NCBI GenBank assembly: GCA_030272155.1
Contig: CP126192.1
Span: 4,932,501-4,996,500, forward strand
Direction: 5' to 3'
Length of the DNA: 64,000 nucleotides
DNA from: Tetradesmus obliquus
Lineage: Eukaryota; Chlorophyta; Chlorophyceae; Sphaeropleales; Scenedesmaceae
Shown here: one piece after another, positions 44,801 through 55,059 of the stretch
Layout: each line of letters begins with the position of its first letter
Position numbering within the stretch: position 1 is the first letter of the stretch
Notes under the pieces: generated by a model
Databases searched by the model: none
Seen by the model: the letters and a program-made list of their open reading frames with translations, nothing else
Told to the model about the DNA's origin: nothing
Translations under genes and position numbers: made by a program

Positions 44801-47800
44801 TTGGACGCTTAACACAACGTGCTGCTTGGGCTCAGCATGTTGGTGTGCTGCAGGTGCAACTGCATTGCGCCAGCCAGCAGCATGGTGGCTGCCCATCTGT
44901 TGACGCTCACCACACCATGTGACCTCCGCGTCGTGCTTGCCATGCGTGCCTCGCGCTGCAGGTGCACATGCGCTGCTACGGCATGTCCAAGCACCCGGAC
45001 GGCAGCAGCTGGCTGTGTGACGTGTGCAGGCTGCCAGGCCCGGCCAGCCCCCCACCCTGCGTGCTGTGCCCACGGCTTGGCGGTGCCATGAAGGTGACAG
45101 CGGAGGGCGGCTGGTGCCACCTGCTGTGCGCGACGTGGATTCCCGGCATGTGTGTGGCGGATCAGGACACGTGAGTGCTTCGAGGCAGGGTTCGGCAGGC
45201 AGCGGTGCTGAGTGCAACATGGGACGGCTGCATGGTATGTGCAGGGTGCTTGCAGCAGAGCTTGGCGGTGCTGCAGAATGGTTTGGGACCGCTGCCTGTG
45301 CATCTGAGACACCAAGCTCCCGCCATTGCCTTCTGCCAGCACCATTTGTTGCTATCATTCCTCCACCTCCCACCTGCACCTCGCTTTTGTCGCTGCTGCA
45401 GCATGGAGCCCATTATAGGGGCTGGCCGCGTGGGCAAGGACCGCCGCAGCCTGCTGTGCAGCATCTGCAGCCAGCCCTACGGTGCCTGCATCCAGTGCGC
45501 CGGCAGCAGCAAGTGCTACGCGGCATTCCACCCCTCCTGCGCACGCGATGCTGGATACCCGATGGCTGCTGTGTGGGATGAGGACTCATCAGACGACGAG
45601 GAAGATGCAGCTGCTCCTGCTGCAGGTACAGAACAGCGCAGCAGCGGCAGCAAGCCTAAGAATGCGGCGGCTGAAGCTGCCAAAGGCAAGCAGAAAGGCA
45701 GAGGTACGCGCAGCAGCAAGCCGCGCAATGTGCGCAAGGAGGGCACTGCCGCTGGCGACAACACGCGGCTGTTTTGCTTCTGCCCCAAGCACCGCAGCGT
45801 CGCAGGAGGCATGACAAGCTCCCTCATCTTCCAGTCAAGCGTCAGCTGCAGTGCAGCACCCTCTGCTGGCACTGCCCCCGTTGCTGCTGCTGCCGCTGCC
45901 AGCAACAGTGCGGCTGGGGGAGGGTCAGTGGCAGCAGCTGCTGCAGGCGGCGTTCGAGGGCAGGAGGTAACTTCGCCACGGCGATTGCCGAGCCTTTGCG
46001 CAGCCACCCAGCAGCAGCAGCAGCACGTGGAGTCAGCCATAGGTGCGGCCGCTGCCTCTGGTGCACCAACTGCAGCAGCTGCGGCAGCAGGTGGAGTGCC
46101 TGGGCCTGGCATGGGTGTGATGCTGTTTGGTGAGGCAGCTGCTGCTGCCGGCAGCTGTGCGCGCAGCCGGCCTGCTGATACAGCTGTGCGGCGGGGGCTG
46201 CGGGCGCCTGACGCGCTGGCTGCCGCGCTGCGCAAGCGGCTGTATGTGCAGGCGCTGCCATATCTGGTCACCAGCAGCACTTGTGCGGGGCATCTGCTGC
46301 CGCCACCAAACTGCAGAGCTAGGCTGCAAGGGCCAGAGTTCAATTGCAGCATACAGCAGCAGCAGCAGCCGGAGGCACAACAGCAGCTAACGCAGCAGCA
46401 ACAGCAGCAGCAGGTGGAAGAGCAGCAGAGGCATGCAGCGCAGGACGCGCTGCAGAGCTGCTTCCACGGCAGCAGCAGCAGAGCTGGCCTCATCTCTGCT
46501 GCTGGTGCAGCGCAGTTTGGCGGCGCTGTGCGGCCCTCTGGCGTGCTATCGCTAGCTGACCGCTATGAGGCGATGAATGCAAGTGCTGCTGCGCGCGTAT
46601 GCAGCGGCAAGAGTGCCATTCACGGGCTGGGTGTTTTTGCCAAGGTGCCTCACAAAGCAGGTGAGTGAGGGCCTGCACGCAGGAACGGAGGGCTGCTTCT
46701 GCAGCATGTGTGGGTGCATGATGTGCCGCGCCGGCAACTGTTTTGGCTGTGCAGACTTGTTGTGCCAGCAGCCACCAGCATGCGCTGCTTGCAATGCCTG
46801 ACAGGTGCACGTGTGCCTCGCATGCACCTGCTCTCCAGCATTCTGCTCTCTGCTGGTTTCCATAAACAACACATATCAGTATCCGTGTCCTACTGTCCTG
46901 CGCTGTGCCGCTGCTGTTACTGCTGCTGTACTGCTGCTGTACTGCTGCTGCTGCTGCTGCTGCAGGCGAGCTGGTGGTGGAGTACATGGGCCACCTGGTG
47001 CGGCCGCGCGTGGCTGACTTGCTGGAGGCACGCACCTACAACCAGATGGTGGGCGCAGGTGAGGCACCTACAACCAGATGGTGGGCGCAGGTGAGGCACC
47101 TACAACCAGATGGTGGGCGCAGGTGAGGCACTGCTGGAGCTGCAGCTGCGCCGGGTGGCAGCAGCTGCGCCACATGCACTCGATTTAGAGTTGGTTTGGA
47201 GCCCTGGGGCCAGCTGCTGCAAGATGCTAAGGAGCGTGGATACAAGGTCTGCCACAGCAGGGCAGCTGCGATGTTGCTGTGCTGCAGCTTGCACAGCACG
47301 GCAAGTGCTGGATGCAGGCACAGCTGGCAGTGGCTTCAACCGCATGTGCTGCTGTGCACAGCCGCTGCAGCTGACGCTGCGTCCCATTGCTGTGCCGCTT
47401 CTGCTGCTGCTTGCTGCCAGGCACGTACATCTTCCGGCTGAATGCGGACTACTGTGTTGACGCCACGCGCGCCGGCAACATCGCGCACCTCATCAACCAC
47501 AGCTGCGCGCCCTGCTGCCACAGCCGCACCATCACCGTGCGCTGCGCAGCCACAGGCCAGCTGCGGGACCACGTGGTCATCGTGGCCAGCAGGGACATTG
47601 CTGCAGGTGAGCGTACAAGCTGCTTGTTTGTTGCGTACAATATGTTTCCTGGTGCCAGCCCATGCGCATCTGTTCATGGCAACCACCTGCACATATCACG
47701 AAGCGATGTGAAGCTCACCAGGAAGACAGATGTATATTCGGCTCACGCAACACATACCTGTTTGCCCTGATCTAAATGCTGCCGCGCCCGCTGTGCATGC

Positions 47801-48045
47801 ATGCAGGCGAGGAGATGACGTACGACTACCGCTTCGCTGGCGACGAGAAGCTTCGCTGCAACTGCGGCGCGGCAAGTTGCAGGGGCTGGGTCAACGCACC
47901 GGGCAGCAGCGACTCACCCCACAAGCGGCCAGACGGCAGCGCTTACCTGCCGCGGCGGGAGCTGGCCGCAGTGAAGGAGAAGGAGCTGCGTGGCGCGGCC
48001 TCGGGGTGTGGTGCGCCGGCAGCAGTGCAGCGGCTAGCATTCTGA
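38595..48045 (+). CDS. Trithorax/ATX-type histone H3K4 methyltransferase
   Basis: Sixteen exons (38595-38726, 38924-39140, 39362-39660, 39965-40164, 40449-40578, 40769-40993, 41306-42316, 42554-42727, 43058-43566, 43792-44041, 44318-44491, 44962-45170, 45402-46660, 46966-47058, 47421-47606, 47807-48045) give 1768 residues. Domains in order: Tudor-like (about 14-75; VKWDSGWFSGKV...VEYDDGDAEEL), second Tudor-like (about 290-350; VFWAADDAWFPG...VKYKDGEEEDL), PWWP (about 694-790; GDVVWVSTKGCPPWPALV), FYRN (about 900-965; LGRVEFLHPAFHNEKFIWPV) and FYRC (966-1049), PHD finger (about 1092-1130; CDACGEE...CDVC), extended PHD (about 1137-1330), and SET (about 1570-1715; GLGVFAK, INHSCAPCC, EEMTYDY) with post-SET CNCGAASC. 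This order matches plant ATX1/ATX2 with an extra Tudor. Nuclear, presumed H3K4 methylation. Linkers are Ala/Gln-rich. The exon 9 acceptor (AAG) is the weakest boundary. Confidence 0.92.
41819..41853 (+). repeat. CAG run encoding polyglutamine
   Basis: A near-perfect CAG run inside the 1-kb exon 41306-42316 of the trithorax gene is read in the Gln frame. It lies in the low-complexity linker between the second Tudor-like and PWWP domains. Confidence 0.9.
42890..42965 (+). repeat. Decayed duplicate of the start of a trithorax exon
   Basis: The stretch around 42916-42957 (acceptor-like GTGCAG, then ACTGGGGAGCTGCC) repeats the start of exon 9 at 43058 (ACGGGGGAGCTGCC). It continues with the matching ATGGT-CC-GAGCACA block, but with an extra base that shifts the frame to an early stop. 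The upstream flanks (CTTGCAATGC) are also shared. It lies in the intron 42728-43057. Confidence 0.75.
44611..44634 (+). repeat. Duplicate of a PHD-finger exon end in its intron
   Basis: These 24 bp are identical to 44464-44487, the last bases of exon 11, and are again followed by a GTGAGG donor-like site. A shorter third copy (TGCAGGGTCATGGTGA) is at 44736-44751. Confidence 0.85.
47033..47128 (+). repeat. Threefold 32-bp repeat of a SET-exon donor
   Basis: Three tandem 32-bp units (47033-47064, 47065-47096, 47097-47128), the last two identical, each carry the end of the SET exon 46966-47058 and its GCAG|GTGAGG donor. Donors fall at 47059, 47091 and 47123. Only the first keeps the frame into GTYIFRLNADY. 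The others add 32 or 64 nt. Confidence 0.92.
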
Positions 48046-48755
48046 GCTGTGAGACAACGCGGTGGGTTGCAGCTGTGCATCCGGTGCTAGTGCAGTTGAT
48101 GCGGCCGCTGTAACAGCGGCATCCTGGGTGACAGCTGTGTAACAGCGGTGCAGCAGGCAGCAGCCTGTTCCTTGCGGTCAGAGCTGTGTTCAACAGTGTA
48201 AGGTTGTTGTGGGGCTCTGTTACAAGAAGTGAGGACACATGTATGTGCTTGTTTGGTCACCAAACATGCCCACCACGGTGGTGTGACTGTCACTGTTTCG
48301 GCCAATTGCTAAGAGTACCGCGCAGCTGCTGCCAGCCACTGATCAGCGCGTCATTAACGCTGTGCGCGTGCACAGCTGCTGCGCAGCCAGTTGGTTGGGA
48401 GCTTCTATTGCACACACTGTACGTGGGCAGTCCAACGTGAAGTGCACACAACTGTAACTGCAGTTACATATTCACTGGATCGGCAGCTGCCGATCCAGTG
48501 AATATGCACACCCACCAGCTGGACACGCCTAGCTGCTTCTGGACATGGCTGGTCTGAGCTGGACCCGTTATCCATTGGTTCAATTGCATCGCACACTGCT
48601 CAGCAGAAAAGCTCGCACACTGCTCCGTGTCACACACCTTCAACACCCCGTCAGCACACCCGTTGACACACCACCGCCCTGCTGCCCAGGTCACACCAAT
48701 GGATATCAACAAATTGAACTCAAATGCAATTCGTGCCTAGGAAAATGGAGTCACG
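48046..48755. other. Intergenic after the trithorax gene, with palindromes
   Basis: TGTAA motifs at 48109-48113 and 48138-48142 could be polyadenylation signals of the trithorax gene. Two adjoining palindromes lie at 48453-48506 (separate entry). From about 48500 the base composition changes and CTG triplets become scarcer. I see no intact gene. Confidence 0.5.
48453..48506. repeat. Perfect 40-bp palindrome overlapping a 16-bp palindrome
   Basis: 48467-48506 is a perfect 40-bp inverted repeat with no spacer (arms begin CATATTCACTGG, centre 48486/48487). Overlapping it by two bases, 48453-48468 is a perfect 16-bp palindrome (TGTAACTGCAGTTACA). As single strand the larger one would form a hairpin with a 20-bp stem. 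Confidence 0.95.
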
Positions 48756-49104
48756 ATGCATGCTGAACTGCAACCCATTCCCGGTGTGTTGAGGAGTTTC
48801 AAAGCAAGGCGGGGTGAGCGTCTGCAGTTGTCATATGTAAATCAGGATGGGGTTCCTACGGTGACAGCTACCCGCATTTGTTGCAGAGGGGCGAATGCCA
48901 ACGGGGACAACAGTTGTCCCTGCAGCGCTTCAATGACGAGTGGACGCTGCCAGGCTGTTAAAGGGCGTGAGAATGTCCTCCGAGGAGGCTCGTGCATGTC
49001 AGACCATACTTGCAGTATATGTGCCTTCATAATGTGTCCAATTGATCATTGCCGTGGCCAAAACTATTGGTGGTCCTCGAATTCGGACATCAGCTGCGTA
49101 TGCG
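48756..49104 (+). CDS. Cys-rich open frame, possible first exon of the EGF gene
   Basis: An ATG-started open frame encodes 116 residues with many cysteines (ICCRGANANGDNSCPC, CSICAFIMCPIDHC) and no signal peptide. It ends at a canonical GTGAGT donor in phase 1, and the acceptor at 49310-49311 restores the frame into the ATG at 49314. A 689-residue fusion with the EGF-repeat protein is therefore possible. Against this, a good signal peptide starts at 49314. It could also be part of an older inserted element, since composition differs from neighbouring exons and the palindromes lie just upstream. I recognise no family. Confidence 0.35.
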
Positions 49105-49313
49105 GTGAGTGATGTCGAATGCCCTATCTGTGGGGATTCAACGTGCCAATGGTCGCATGTGCAAACAGCATGCGATCGAGCAAACCCGCAAAATTAGGTA
49201 CAAGGTCAGCGCCTCAGGACTCCTCAAGCGATATACGCAGCTGCGTACTGCCGACCGGGACGTGGCTACAAGAACAATAGCCTCATTGACTCCTACGTTT
49301 TTTCAATGCAGCG

Positions 49314-50717
49314 ATGAGTCAAAGGTCTCGAGCACGCGATGGACTTCATCCTACAGCTGCGCGCCTGGCAGTGTTGCTGCTGTTCGTGGCAGCCTGCACA
49401 TTGCCAGAGCAAGCGATGGCCCGTAACTCATCTCTTACCGTGAATAGGAAGGTCTTTTCAATCAAAAGCGACCAATGTGCAGTTGTGGCAGGGCAAACCA
49501 TCACAAACTGCAGGCCAGGCTGCCAGGTCTGCAGGGCGCCTGCAGGCAGGGCAGGCACTCCAGGATGGGTCCCCCCCAGGAAGCGCGCGTGTGTTTGCTG
49601 CGAGCCAGGCCGCATTCCACACGATACAAACCCAGCTATGTGCAAGATGGTGAGTCATCAGGCACATGCATGCGTGCAGCAGCAGCGTGCTCATAAGCAA
49701 GCTGCCCTGTGCCACCATGGTGTGACATGATATGATGCCGCCACGGCAACTGTGCACTGCACATGATGCATACGTTGCACAGCTGTGCAGCGGTGTCAAC
49801 AGCGCTAAACCAATGGCTGCTGAATGTGACAGGCAGCGGTGCGCTGCTAGTTCATTGCATGCACTGCTGGACATGGCAGTCATCTGTCGACTCAGCGTTT
49901 CTGACTTTCTCCCTCATGCAGTGCCCCCATGGCAGCATCGCGCCGGCTGCCGGCTCCCTCCAGTGTAGCAAGTGCAGTGCAGGCTTCACCACCCCCAACT
50001 CGCCTATCGTTCGCACAGCCTGCTCTGGTGCGCTTGAGCCAATGCACGAAATGCAACCGTACTAAGGCAGCGTCGCAGCATAACCGGCAGCTGTTGGCGG
50101 AAACGAATGACTTGTTTGCAACTCATGCTGCAGGTGGATTGATTGTGGTGCAGAGTGCTCTTTGCGTCCCTGCAGATCACCACAGGGTGGTTTGCTGGCA
50201 AGCAGAACCCAACTTAGCATGTGTGTATGCTTTTGCCGCTACAGTCAGAGAGCAGTTGTTGGCGCTGCAGCTGCCTAAGTGATTTTGCCGCTGCACAACT
50301 GTCCGCCGCTGCATGTAGTGTGCCGGCCTGGCCGTGCGGGCCCTGCCTGCGAGAAGTGCCCTGCAAACACATGGTCCCCAGGGGGTGATGCTGCTAGCAC
50401 AAGTTGCATCCAATGCCTGAATGGTGCACAATCTGCTGCCGGAAGCACATCAGACAAGGCCTGTAAGCAAAGTAAGTGACTGAGAGGCTTGCGTGTCAAA
50501 CCATTGTTCAACATGCTGTCACACCACTTGAACAGTGCACAGGCAATGTCCGCTGCTGCAGGGTTACAAGTGTATGCAATGCCTGCAGCGCTCCATTGTT
50601 GCCCATTTGTGAGCACTCTGATAGTCTGAAATTGGCTATGAGAGTCTGAACATGTGGTCAACCACTACTATTGCTGCTGCTGCTGCTGCTGGTTGTTGCT
50701 GCTGCTCTTGCTGCTAA

Positions 50718-50749
<32 letters not shown>

Positions 50750-53700
50750 TTTGCCATCAGGGGGAAGCAAGTGTATAGGCGCAAATGCCAATACATGCAA
50801 GCGCGCAGCCAACTCAAACGGCGTCTGCACCAATGTGCCAGGGGTTGGCATTGAGTGTGGTTGCAATCCTGGCTACATATGGGTCAACGGCGCGTGCAAA
50901 GGTAGGAGGGCGCTGAATGCCGCGGCAGTTGTGTACAGATGAGCCACGGCATGAACCACTGCACATGTAGCCATACAGTGATATGGTGGCAATGCTGTGC
51001 ACCATTGCAGTGCACCATGTGCAGTGGTGCTGTCAATTGGAGCTGGTGTCACATTGTTGCAGCTCATATTTGAGTGGCAGTGTTGCTCAGCAACCTAGTG
51101 CTGCCATGTTGTTAGCCGATCGCGCCAATAACCTGCAGGCATACAGCTGTACAGTGTTGCACACTTGATGTAATATGTATACACACAGACACAGTGTCAG
51201 GCCTGCTTTTGGGAAGTTTGCTGCTCCCTTACGGCATTCCATTGCATGTCCCTGTCCTTGTGAGGCCCAGTGCTTTGTCGCAGCTCCTGCTGCTGCACAG
51301 CTGTGCAGCTGCAGCACATGTGCTGCAGCAGTGCAGCCTCTGCACTGGCAGCAGAAACTGTCCAAGCAAAACTGTTCAAAAGTGCTGATGCTTTTACTGC
51401 TGCTATTGCCGCATGGCCTGCAGAGGTGATCACCTGCTCAAAGAACCCCTGCGCCAAGATAGCAAACACAACTGGCAGTTGTAACGACGTTGAACCCCAA
51501 AATGAGCAGGCGTATGAGTGTGGTTGCAATCCTGGCTACGTCTGGGCCTTTGGAAAGTGCGAAGGTGCGAGGGTGCTGGCTGGCAATGTTAGGCAAGCCA
51601 CAGACAGCATGATGACATGCACATCATGTATACACAGCCCAAAGGTGGCATATGTTGCACGTACATTGCAGCGCACCACTAGCAGTACAGTTGATTCAAT
51701 GTTAGACCAGCCGGTATGCTGCCAGCCTTGGCTATGTTGCAGCATAGCAGCTGCTGCTGCTTCTATTGCTCAGCAGCAGTGACAGTGTCATCCTCGGCCT
51801 TGGCATGCCGCATGTATGCTCGTGAACCATGGGACACACAGAAAATAGACTTCAGGTACGTCCAGGTGGACAGGATGTGATGGGCTCATGCACCCATGGG
51901 CTGGCAGCCCCGTTGCAATGCCCCATCTGCCATTGCAATGCCTGGCATTGAGCCAACTGTGGGATGAGCTTCAACATGCACAGTGTGGTAGCACTTGCAT
52001 CATGGTATGAATCATATGCTTCAGCAACCAACACTGTCTGTGCAATGCTGTGCCGCATGCATTTGTGCAGACGAGCAGGGATGCGCTGGCGATCCGTGCC
52101 GCATTTGGGCACAACCAGCTGCTCGCGCCTGTACTGACATGAAAGCACCCGATTCTGGGTTTGAGTGCGGTTGCACTGATGGCTACGTCTTGGTCAACGG
52201 CGTGTGTCAAGGTGGGAAGCTAGCACTGAGTCCCCGGCAATGACAGGCGAGCCTAAGCATGTTGCTCTGCAGAACCAGCCATACAGGCTCTAGGGCGGCC
52301 CTAGTGTGGCACGTGCAGCGCATACACTGCAGCACATGGTGAACGGTAGCCTGTCGTCTATCAATGATGCTGTCTAGTAAAATGTACTTTGGCATTGCTG
52401 GCACTGCTTCTGCTGCTGTGCAGCATGCTGCCGTGGGTGCTGCCTTCTCCGGCTGTGCCCTGAGGCATGCTAAGCTTGTGCACACTTTTGCTATGCATAG
52501 TAGTAGTGCGAAATCAGGGTATTGCAATCTCAAAAGTCATCCACTAGTTGTCCACAGCCATCCACATTGTCCAGCAGCTGGAGCCAGATGCAATTCGCAG
52601 CATGTTCCTGGGATGGAGGCGCTTGCATAGCCGGCCATGGCCCCTGCGGGCGACTTGCATGACTTGTTGATGGCGGCTTGCCATGTGCGCACATGCAAGG
52701 CACATGCTCAGCTGTGCACAGGCTGACTCCATGTGAGGGCACATGCGAAGCATGCCTTGAGCCAAAAGCAATACACACTTGCAATCATAAACTGTGCTGC
52801 TGATGATTGTCGCGCTGGCGCAGCTCAGCACCCTCTACAGTTGAGATGCGGTAGCTCCACAGCCATGCATAGTTGCCTCGCTCTCTTTCACACTCTCTCG
52901 TTCCTCCCTTTGCGTGGCAACACCTAATAAACATACGTTCAGCGCATGAAAACCTTTCTGTGCAATGCTTATCTGCAGACGAGGATGGCTGCGCTGGCGA
53001 TCCTTGTGACCTCACCAGCAACCCAGGCAACATGTGCACTGACGCGCTGGCACCCAACAATGGTTCCTTGTGTGGGTGCAAACCTACCTACTATGCAGAC
53101 AGGGACAACAAGTGTCAAGGTAAGGTTGCACTCAGTAGCAGTGGCATACCAGCCACAGCATGATGTCCGGCACATTCTAGGCACATCCACAGAGGTATCA
53201 TAGAGCCTCCACTCTTGGCAGACTGTGCTGTCGGATAGTGAGCCATCCATGGAGCCTCCAGATGTCTGTAATGCCTCCTTCTGGCACATTCATAGAGCCC
53301 TGGGGCGGCTCATGCTGCTTTTATATGATTGCAGTGCATACTTCTTGACACTGCCAATGTGAACGGCTCACATCGGGTCTGCTGCAATGTGGCAACTGCT
53401 CAGCACTGTGCCGAGGCCAGAATCAGAATTGCTGCCCCTGGCTGGAGCTGATCTGGTCCATAAGTAGAATTGGCTCATAGCAGGCTACCCGACAGGTGTC
53501 ACCAAACCAACTACTGCTCCTGCTGCTGCTGCTGCTGCTGCTCCTCATGCAGAGAAACTAACCTGTGAGTCTGCAGACAGCCAGTCAAGCTGTGCTAACC
53601 AGGACAACTGGAATGGCGTCTGCACCAAGTACCCATTGACTGACCCTGACACCTACATATACGAATGTGGCTGCAATAGGGGTTACCGCTGGAACCCCTT

Positions 53701-55059
53701 TTTGCGAAAATGTCAAGGTGAGAGGCCACCGAGAACCGAAAACGGCACACGAGGCACTGCTGATGCTCTGCACGTCCAGCCAAACAACCCTAGGATGGCA
53801 CGTGCAATGCATGAACAATAGTGCATTGAACAGTAGTGCATGGAACAGTAGTGCCGCTAAGTGTGTGGAGAGGTCACCTTGGTGGTCGCAGCGCACCGCA
53901 GTGTTGGTCAGCGTTGAAGCGCTATTACGCTCCTCAGGCTATCAGGCTGTCAGGCCACTCACAATCATGTGTACGCGGTGTGTGTTGAACACTATATTCT
54001 TTGCGACACGTCACTGACCTGAGGCACGTGTTTAGCAGATAGTGCTGTATTGCGTCGCAGTCCGCCGTTTATTGAGAGCTTGGGTGCTGGGTGCATTGCT
54101 CATGCACAAATATGTGCCACCTTTCAACTGCTGGCCGAGGTAGATCGCCTCAATGGTCACCTTATGCTGCTTCTGCTGTGCTGCTGTTGTTGCTGTTGTC
54201 CCATCCTCAGAAAACCCTGGGTGCAACCGTGTGGTCAACCCATGCAGTAACGTGGCAAACTCGGATGCAACCTGTACAGATGTCTTCAACTCTTTCATCT
54301 GGGAGCTCCAGTACAAGTGTGCATGCAATGCCGGCTACCTGTGGAACCCCAGGGCCTCAGGAAGCGATTTCGGCACGTGTAAAGGTGGGTGGCGACGAGT
54401 ATCAGTGACTGAAGCTTCCATACTGCCACAGCATGCTGTAGCTACTATATGATGTGCTGCCACTGGCACTATCATGGTCTGTGGCACACCACTATTTTCT
54501 GCCACAGCATGCTGTGCACGAACATACTGCGGTAGGGTGGCATATGGTGAACATGCACTGCAGTGCACCTTGTGAAGTGACACTGCTCATTGCACACCAT
54601 CACCGTGTCCACTACCTTGCAAGTCACTTTCAAACAGTAGCAACCCCGCCATTGCTATTGTTATAAATACTGCTTTCTGCCACCGGCACTAAGGCACAGT
54701 CTACTATGGGACTGTTTCAGTGCTCCAGGGTGCAGCGCCCTGCTCCTGCACAGCAGAGTGACAGAAAGATAAAAACCAGCTGAGGCCGGTTACCTGAACA
54801 GCTACTGCTTGCTGCCTCTGTTGCCGCTCTGACCACAGAAAACCCTGGAGGCTGCAATCCAGCACAGAACCCCTGCGCCGGTGTAGCAAACTCGAACGGC
54901 GGCTGCACAGATGTGGCTGCGCAGACCGGGATGTTTTTCAGTCCACAGCTTGCATACCAGTGTGCTTGCAACGCTGGCTACGTCTGGTTTATCACTGAAA
55001 CATATGACGTCAACACTAGCAGCGTCATCGCTGTCGGCTCGTGTCGCCGTGACGCTTGA
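49314..55059 (+). CDS. Secreted EGF-like repeat protein
   Basis: Ten exons (49314-49649, 49922-50027, 50319-50471, 50761-50901, 51424-51564, 52071-52211, 52979-53119, 53553-53717, 54211-54384, 54839-55059) give 572 residues. A signal peptide is clear (LAVLLLFVAACTL at residues 18-30). Next come Cys-rich segments, one resembling the ephrin-receptor-like GCC2/GCC3 motif (CEKCPANTWSPGG...CIQCLNG). Seven EGF-like units follow, one per exon, all flanked by phase-1 introns. Each has six cysteines in the spacing C-x5-8-C-x8-9-C-x9-16-C-x-C-x10-18-C with the signature ECGCNPGYIW. The first four repeat exons are all exactly 141 nt. No membrane anchor is visible after the repeats, so I infer a secreted protein of wall or matrix. 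Its partner is unknown. Confidence 0.82.
50670..50753 (+). repeat. CTG-rich tract before the first EGF exon
   Basis: Interrupted CTG runs (five, three and nine units) end a few bases before the acceptor CATCAG at 50755-50760. A similar (CTG)8 run at about 53519-53542 precedes the exon at 53553. Confidence 0.9.

Noticed and set aside
48453-49312. A complete transposon or virus insertion around the palindrome
   Set aside because: No transposase, reverse transcriptase or capsid-like frame and no matching terminal repeats are visible. Only the palindromes and a short Cys-rich frame are present.
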